Assembly: GCF_023715655.1 (NCBI RefSeq)
Contig: NZ_JAMBON010000008.1
Coordinates: forward strand, 1 to 64,000
Direction: 5' to 3'
Length of the DNA: 64,000 nt
Origin: Oceanobacillus luteolus
Lineage (GTDB): Bacteria; Bacillota; Bacilli; Bacillales; Amphibacillaceae
Below the pieces are notes generated by a model that saw nothing but the letters and a program-made list of their open reading frames with translations, was not told where the DNA came from and ran no database searches. Every line of letters starts with the position of its first letter. The first letter of the stretch is position 1. Positions 57,767 to 64,000 of the stretch are shown here, piece by piece. Made by a program: the position numbers and the translations under genes.

Positions 57767-59035
57767 TTACTTGATAACTTCTAGACCACCCATATAAGGT
57801 ACAAGCACTTTCGGCACGATGACAGAGCCGTCTTCTTGCTGATTATTTTCTAAAATCGCTGCAACTGTTCGCCCAATCGCGAGACCTGAACCATTTAAAG
57901 TATGCACAAATTCTGGTTTTGCATTCGCTTCACGACGGAAACGGATGCCTGCACGTCTTGCCTGGAAATCTTCAAAGTTAGAGCAAGAAGAAATTTCCCG
58001 GTACATGCTTTGGCTAGGAATCCAAACTTCAATGTCATACTTTTTCGCTGCAGTAAAGCCTAGGTCACCTGTACACATGCTCATCACACGATATGGCAAT
58101 TCAAGTTCCTGCAAAATCTTTTCCGCATGACCTGTTAACGTTTCTAGAGTTTCATAAGAATCTTCAGGCTTAACGAAGTGTACTAACTCTACTTTGTTAA
58201 ACTGATGCTGACGAATCAAGCCTCTTGTGTCACGTCCTGCAGAACCCGCTTCAGAACGGAAGTTAGCGCTGTACGCAACGTACTTTTTCGGTAAATCAAG
58301 TAAAATTTCATCACGGTGATAGTTCGTGACAGGCACCTCTGCCGTCGGGATTAAGAAGTAGTCCCATTCCTCTAACTTAAAGGCATCCTCTTCAAACTTC
58401 GGAAGTTGCCCAGTTCCAGTCATGCTCGCACGATTTACAATCTGTGGAGGGAGCACTTCTGTATAACCATGTTGATCCGCATGGTAATCCATCATGAAGT
58501 TGATTAGTGCACGTTCAAGTCTTGCTCCAAGCCCTGTATAGAAGACAAATCGGCTTCCTGTCACCTTAGCTGCACGTTCAAAATCTACAATAGATAAGTT
58601 TGTTGCAATATCCCAATGGGCTTGAATTTCAAATCCAAACTTAGGAAGTTCACCCCATTCACGGGCAACAACGTTATCGTCTTCGTCTTCCCCGATCGGC
58701 ACACTTTCATGTGGGATATTCGGAATGGAATACATGACCTGTTCCAGTCTTTCTTCCACTTCTTTCAACTCTTTATCCAGCTTGCCGATTTCTTCTCCAA
58801 CCTGACGCATCTCTTTGATTGCCGGTTCAGCATCCTGCTTTTCTTTCTTCAACTTTGCGATTTCTTGTGTCGCAGCATTTCTTTTAGCTTTTAACTGCTC
58901 GGTTTCAGCGATTAATTTACGACGCTTTTCATCCAATTCACCAAACGTATCAAGTTCGGATAAATCTTCACCCCGGTGCTGCAATTTTGCTTTTACTTCT
59001 TCGTAATTATTACGTAAAAACTTCATGTCTAACAT
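57767..59035 (-). CDS. serS: Seryl-tRNA synthetase
   Basis: Charges tRNA-Ser. The 422-residue class II synthetase has an N-terminal coiled-coil arm (about 30-100) that contacts the long variable arm, motif 2 [20 protein letters not shown] and motif 3 [24 protein letters not shown] precedes the ATG. A serine T-box controls it. In B. subtilis pdxS and pdxT lie between dacA and serS; here they are absent. Confidence 0.97.
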   Translation of the reverse strand: MLDMKFLRNNYEEVKAKLQHRGEDLSELDTFGELDEKRRKLIAETEQLKAKRNAATQEIAKLKKEKQDAEPAIKEMRQVGEEIGKLDKELKEVEERLEQVMYSIPNIPHESVPIGEDEDDNVVAREWGELPKFGFEIQAHWDIATNLSIVDFERAAKVTGSRFVFYTGLGARLERALINFMMDYHADQHGYTEVLPPQIVNRASMTGTGQLPKFEEDAFKLEEWDYFLIPTAEVPVTNYHRDEILLDLPKKYVAYSANFRSEAGSAGRDTRGLIRQHQFNKVELVHFVKPEDSYETLETLTGHAEKILQELELPYRVMSMCTGDLGFTAAKKYDIEVWIPSQSMYREISSCSNFEDFQARRAGIRFRREANAKPEFVHTLNGSGLAIGRTVAAILENNQQEDGSVIVPKVLVPYMGGLEVIK

Positions 59036-59065
59036 AATATTTTTCCTCCTTTTATTTTAAATAAC

Positions 59066-59328
59066 AAAAAACTCCCGTCCCAAAAATAGGGACGAGAGTT
59101 TAAATTCCCGCGTTGCCACCCTTGTTGAAGAGGAAATCCTCTTCCGGCTCAGCTGCTTTAACGGTGCAGGGACCCGGGTTTATTTACTCTAGAATATATC
59201 TATTTCCATAAACCAGTTCAAGGATGGATTCACAAGCATTCTACATCGATTTGCACCAACCATCGACTCTCTAAGTGAAGAATAACTTGCTACTACTTCC
59301 TGTCAGTACTATTAGTTATTAATATTTT
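59066..59328 (-). promoter_or_regulatory. T-box riboswitch, specifier UCC (Ser), for serS
   Basis: Leader of about 260 bases with AGTAGTAGC in stem I, the GGTTGGTGC distal loop, a specifier loop GAATCCATCC giving TCC (Ser), the T-box AGGGTGGCAACGCGGG and a terminator ACTCTCGTCCC with complement and T-run. Specifier and gene agree. Confidence 0.92.
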
Positions 59329-59333
59329 CTATC

Positions 59334-59362
59334 ATCATAGCCGATTTATTTTAAAAATGCAA
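59334..59362 (-). promoter_or_regulatory. SigA promoter of the serS T-box leader
   Basis: Minus strand: TTGCAT, 17-base spacer, TATGAT, immediately downstream of dacA. Confidence 0.65.
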
Positions 59363-59388
59363 GTGTACATTGTCTACAAGCCGATCAA

Positions 59389-60726
59389 TTAAAATAATCC
59401 TTTAATCCAATCGACAGCTGTCGTGAAGACATTACCGAAAAAGTCACCGATTGCTCCAAGAGTGAGCATGAACCAGTTAGCTTTTTCAACGGCTTCGTCA
59501 CTGACTAGGTCAACAGATACTGCTTCTTGTTCAAAAATATAACCGTGATCGGTTGCTTCGCCTTGATAGACGAGTGTAGCAGTTCCAACCTTTTCACCTT
59601 TTTCAATCGGTGCGACGAGTTCGCCTTCTTCATTCAACTTCTCTTCATCAATATGATATTCTAAGCTGTACAGTTCTGCTTCATCTGCTTTAATTGGCAT
59701 AGAAACTGGATCACTAATAGAAACACTCACTTCTTTTTCCTTACCTTTAGCGACTGGCAGGGTAGATTCATCCTCTAATTGATAGCCAGCTGCGAATAAT
59801 TCCTCACTCTGGAAGTTATTATATCCATAATCAAGAAGTTTTGCCGTTTCACGGAAACGTTCCTCTTTCGAGTTGGTTTTCATTACAACGGTGATAAGAC
59901 GCTTGCCATCTCTCTCTGCTGTACCTGTGAAAGTGTATCCAGCAAGATCAGTATTTCCTGTTTTTAATCCATCCATTCCTTCATAATGGAATTGTTGTAA
60001 GAAGGTTGCTTCATGAGGGAGCATCCAGTTCAAGTTTTCAATCGTATAACCTTCGAAATCCACTTCCGTCTGGCTTGAAATATCTAATGCATGCGGAAAA
60101 TCATTTACCAAATGATAAGCTAATTGAGCTGCAGATCTTGCGGATAATAAGTTACTCGCATTTGGATCAGTTCCTTCAGGGACATCATCACCTAAACTAG
60201 AGTTATCAAGACCAGTACTATTTACAAATAAATATTCGGAGAGGCCCAATTCCTCAGCCTTATCATTCATCATTTTTACAAATTCAGTTTCAGAACCTGC
60301 AATCAACTCTGCAAGTGCAATGGTTGTTGCATTATCAGAGAATACGGCCATTGCATTATATAAATCTTTTACAGTATAATCTTTATTTTGTGTTAAACCT
60401 ACTCCAGAAAAATAAATGTTCGCGGAGATTTTATATGCATAATCACTTATTTGAGTTGTCGTATCCCAACTAATTTGTCCATTTTCAATTGCTTCCAGGA
60501 CAAGATATTCGGTCATCATTTTAGTCATACTTGCTGGAGGAAGGGCAACATCTGCGTTTTTCGCATAGAGGACTTTTCCGGTACCTGCATCAACTAAGAT
60601 GGCAGACTCTGCATTTAAATCAAGGGTGCTTTCTGCATTTGCGGTTAGCGGTTGTATCGTAAACGTCGTGAACAACAATACAAGAGCGAGTATCATTGAT
60701 ACACTTTTTCTAGTAACTTGAATCAA
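59389..60726 (-). CDS. dacA: D-alanyl-D-alanine carboxypeptidase DacA (PBP5)
   Basis: Trims the terminal D-Ala from peptidoglycan stem peptides. From the chosen TTG 60726 the protein has 445 residues with a signal peptide ending LTANA (about 31), the serine-lysine motif Ser66-Lys69 (PPASMTKMM), Ser130-Asp-Asn, KTG in GLKTGNTD, and a C-terminal amphipathic helix WFMLTLGAIGDFFGNVF. I chose TTG because GGAGG lies 8 bases upstream; the in-frame ATG at 60744 contains that site inside its codons. It lies between guaB and serS. Confidence 0.94.
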   Translation of the reverse strand: MIQVTRKSVSMILALVLLFTTFTIQPLTANAESTLDLNAESAILVDAGTGKVLYAKNADVALPPASMTKMMTEYLVLEAIENGQISWDTTTQISDYAYKISANIYFSGVGLTQNKDYTVKDLYNAMAVFSDNATTIALAELIAGSETEFVKMMNDKAEELGLSEYLFVNSTGLDNSSLGDDVPEGTDPNASNLLSARSAAQLAYHLVNDFPHALDISSQTEVDFEGYTIENLNWMLPHEATFLQQFHYEGMDGLKTGNTDLAGYTFTGTAERDGKRLITVVMKTNSKEERFRETAKLLDYGYNNFQSEELFAAGYQLEDESTLPVAKGKEKEVSVSISDPVSMPIKADEAELYSLEYHIDEEKLNEEGELVAPIEKGEKVGTATLVYQGEATDHGYIFEQEAVSVDLVSDEAVEKANWFMLTLGAIGDFFGNVFTTAVDWIKGLF

Positions 60727-60876
60727 CTTTCTTACCTCCAACATAATTAAAGATTTTAATATGTAACACCTAGTTATTCTATCATATTTCGACTTAAAAA
60801 AATAGATGGACATTAAACAATACGAAGCTCCTTACCTGATTCATAGGGTTGAAATCTAGCTATGTTATTTCTCACA

Positions 60877-60922
60877 AAAAGAAACGCCTATCTTCATAGT
60901 TGAATAATAGGCGTTCTTATTA
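60877..60922 (-). terminator. Terminator of guaB
   Basis: Minus strand: AACGCCTAT/ATAGGCGTT perfect stem, 15-base loop, then TCTTTTTG. Confidence 0.8.
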
Positions 60923-60934
60923 TGTCTTAAAAGA

Positions 60935-62413
<1,479 letters not shown>

Positions 62414-62481
62414 CTAGCCTCCTAATTATTTATAAATCTTTATCCCGTTGATTAGCTATAAGTTATAAGTTATTTTTATTT

Positions 62482-62510
62482 ACTTTACGCTAAATATCGC
62501 GGTTTTTCAA
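62482..62510 (-). promoter_or_regulatory. Candidate SigA promoter of guaB
   Basis: Minus strand: TTGAAA, 17-base spacer, TAAAGT, about 70 bases upstream of guaB. A 14-pair imperfect hairpin without T-run lies further upstream (62566-62615). Confidence 0.4.
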
Positions 62511-62661
62511 CCACTTCGAACTTAATGGGAATAGTAAATAGATTCACAATTTTTACGAACAGTCAGGAAATGACTTTCCCTTTTATCTATTGCTTAAAAA
62601 GAAAAATCATTTCCCATTTATTTGCTATCCATCTTAAATAATCAGGTTCAAATAGTTACTG

Positions 62662-63876
62662 CTACCACTGGTTATTTTTATATTTTCGATAATAATTGAA
62701 CTGGCGCAGCAACATATAAAATTTACGCTTCAGACTCTTATCTTTTTTATAGAAGAGGGGATTACCCCATTTCTTAGCCTTGATGAGTCGCTTAACATCT
62801 TTCTTAACGGTCTCATCCTCCACAAAGTTATTCAACACAATACGTGGCACAACGGTGAACAGAAATTCTTCATTCAGATAAGTCACTGGTTTATCTTTCC
62901 CAAAAATGACATCATCTACAATGTATTTCGCCATATTATGTCCAAGGGCTGTCACATAATAACTGGAGCGTCCTTGTCGGATGTTCACTTCAAATATCTT
63001 AAACTTCCCGTCCCGCTCATCGTATTTCATATCAAAATTGGCAAAACCAACATAACCAAGCTCTTCTAAAAATCGCTGCAGCTTCTTCATCATATCCTCA
63101 TTGTATCTGGTAAGGACAGACGTGTAATTGCCAATTGCGGTAGCCGTATGCTCCTGAAGGACAACTTGTCCAAATGTCACTAGCTGAGTCTTACTTTCCG
63201 AATTCAAATAAAGGACAGAATCCCACATATACGTGTCCTCGCCCGGAATATAATCTTGGATAATCAATTCATCGCGGTAGCCACTTGCCTTAATCATGGA
63301 AATGACTTTATCTCGTTCCTCATCCGAGTTCACCCGGTACACTTTTTCCTGACCGGTAAAGGGATGTTTGTAATATTCAATTCCATTACTTGGTTTTATG
63401 ATGATCGGATAAATCATTTCCTCTTGGAAAGGAGCTTCATCCTTACAGTCATAAAAATGGGTCGTTGGAGTGTCGATTCCATACTGTTCACAAAGCTTAT
63501 AGAAGTTTGCTTTCTTTTGAAGCTTATTCATAAGCTCTTCGGAAATATAGTTGAAATGATAATATTCTTTCAGTGCTGCTTCATTTTCTATAATTAAACG
63601 CACATATGCATCATTTGTACCGACAAGAACTAATTTTTTATTACGGCTGCTTAATTCCTTAGCCAACTCCCCCAATATAGGAACGAATCTTCCTTCATCG
63701 GTTAAATCTGGATGAATATCAATTCGTTCCGGGATTGTACTAAAACTAGTGAATCCCATTTCTTGCTTCCCAACTAGGATGGGGTGAATATGATAAGCTT
63801 CATGGAAGGATATTGCCATATTGTAGGCATTAATATCTGTTCCGATGATTATTGGTATAAAAGGTTGATTACTCAT
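62662..63876 (-). CDS. ATP-grasp carboxylate-amine ligase, D-aspartate-ligase-like
   Basis: A 404-residue ATP-grasp protein. The N-terminus (FIPIIIGTDINAYNMAISF) resembles D-aspartate ligases of enterococci (Aslfm), which activate D-Asp for the peptidoglycan cross-bridge. ATP-grasp elements include YPIIIKPSNGIEYYK (nucleotide lysine), DYIPGEDTYMWD, and the metal-binding FEVNIRQGRSSYY. AGGAGG precedes the ATG. Substrate is inferred only; another amino-acid ligase role is possible. Confidence 0.75.
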   Translation of the reverse strand: MSNQPFIPIIIGTDINAYNMAISFHEAYHIHPILVGKQEMGFTSFSTIPERIDIHPDLTDEGRFVPILGELAKELSSRNKKLVLVGTNDAYVRLIIENEAALKEYYHFNYISEELMNKLQKKANFYKLCEQYGIDTPTTHFYDCKDEAPFQEEMIYPIIIKPSNGIEYYKHPFTGQEKVYRVNSDEERDKVISMIKASGYRDELIIQDYIPGEDTYMWDSVLYLNSESKTQLVTFGQVVLQEHTATAIGNYTSVLTRYNEDMMKKLQRFLEELGYVGFANFDMKYDERDGKFKIFEVNIRQGRSSYYVTALGHNMAKYIVDDVIFGKDKPVTYLNEEFLFTVVPRIVLNNFVEDETVKKDVKRLIKAKKWGNPLFYKKDKSLKRKFYMLLRQFNYYRKYKNNQW

Positions 63877-63906
63877 ATTGCCTCCTGTTTCTACTTACAA
63901 TTGATT

Positions 63907-64000
63907 TTAATCTAACATTACTTCTTCGATATGTAGCCCGGGGTTCATCTGCAAGCTGATTATCTCTTCTGTATCATGCAGTTTCACAATCGGCCTTGTT
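63907..64000 (-). CDS. Partial CDS, C-terminal end of an unknown protein
   Basis: An open minus-strand frame runs in from the right edge and ends at TAA 63907-63909. The last residues include PIVKLHDTEEIISLQMN and a final VMLD. It ends 31 bases before the ATP-grasp start, so the two may share an operon. I do not recognise the family from this fragment. Confidence 0.55.
   Translation of the reverse strand, partial: TRPIVKLHDTEEIISLQMNPGLHIEEVMLD

Overview
The window is a contiguous piece of a low-GC, endospore-forming Bacillaceae chromosome, from the region just right of the replication origin. The evidence is conserved gene order plus sporulation genes (spoVT, fin, spoVG, sspF, yabG, csfB, bofA, yabE) and strong GGAGG-type ribosome sites. 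Read from high to low coordinates it follows the Bacillus subtilis order guaB-dacA-serS-tadA-SRP RNA-dnaX-yaaK-recR-yaaL-bofA-csfB-yaaO-tmk-darA-yaaR-holB-ricT-yabA-trmN6-yazA-rsmI-abrB-metS-tatD-yabE-rnmV-ksgA-yabG-veg-sspF-ispE-purR-spoVG-glmU-prs-ctc-pth-fin-mfd-spoVT. Protein sequences suggest the Oceanobacillus/Virgibacillus/Ornithinibacillus group, but this is inference only. The minus strand is the expected leading strand.

Layout. 0.3-33.4 kb is almost all conserved core on the minus strand: transcription-coupled repair, translation, cell-wall precursors (glmU), PRPP and purine control, sporulation regulators, replication and its control (holB, yabA, dnaX, recR) and RNA modification (ksgA, rsmI, trmN6). 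abrB and a DUF3231 gene are the only plus-strand genes there. 33.4-47.8 kb is an accessory block inserted between dnaX and the SRP RNA gene. Its first half (33.6-40.8 kb) is a plus-strand run of small membrane proteins, an amidohydrolase, acetyltransferase-like and methyltransferase proteins, a frameshifted tubby-like gene, an MFS exporter and an APH-fold kinase. Its second half holds a two-component system with an ABC transporter, a secreted DUF4163-like protein and a hydrolase. 47.8-49.3 kb returns to core (SRP RNA, tadA, yaaI). 49.4-57.1 kb is a second accessory stretch: a DJ-1 protein, a papain-like hydrolase, a phosphoesterase, a P-loop kinase, an acetyltransferase, a methyltransferase, acsA, two small membrane proteins, tRNA-Arg and proC. 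57.1-62.4 kb is core again: tRNA-Ser, serS, dacA, guaB. The right edge holds an ATP-grasp ligase resembling D-aspartate ligases and the 3' end of one further gene.

Regulation readable from sequence: T-box leaders before proC (specifier CCU) and serS (specifier UCC); a CcpA cre site in the acsA leader; forespore-type promoters before spoVT, fin and csfB; a SigH-type promoter before spoVG; a SigK-type promoter before yabG; and three contiguous 11-bp direct repeats next to the -10 of the ABC transporter, a likely binding site for the adjacent OmpR-type regulator. The most distinctive unexplained structures are a five-copy 21-bp-period array between yaaO and a NERD-domain gene, and the accessory block between dnaX and the SRP RNA. 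No insertion sequence, prophage, CRISPR array or rRNA was recognised.
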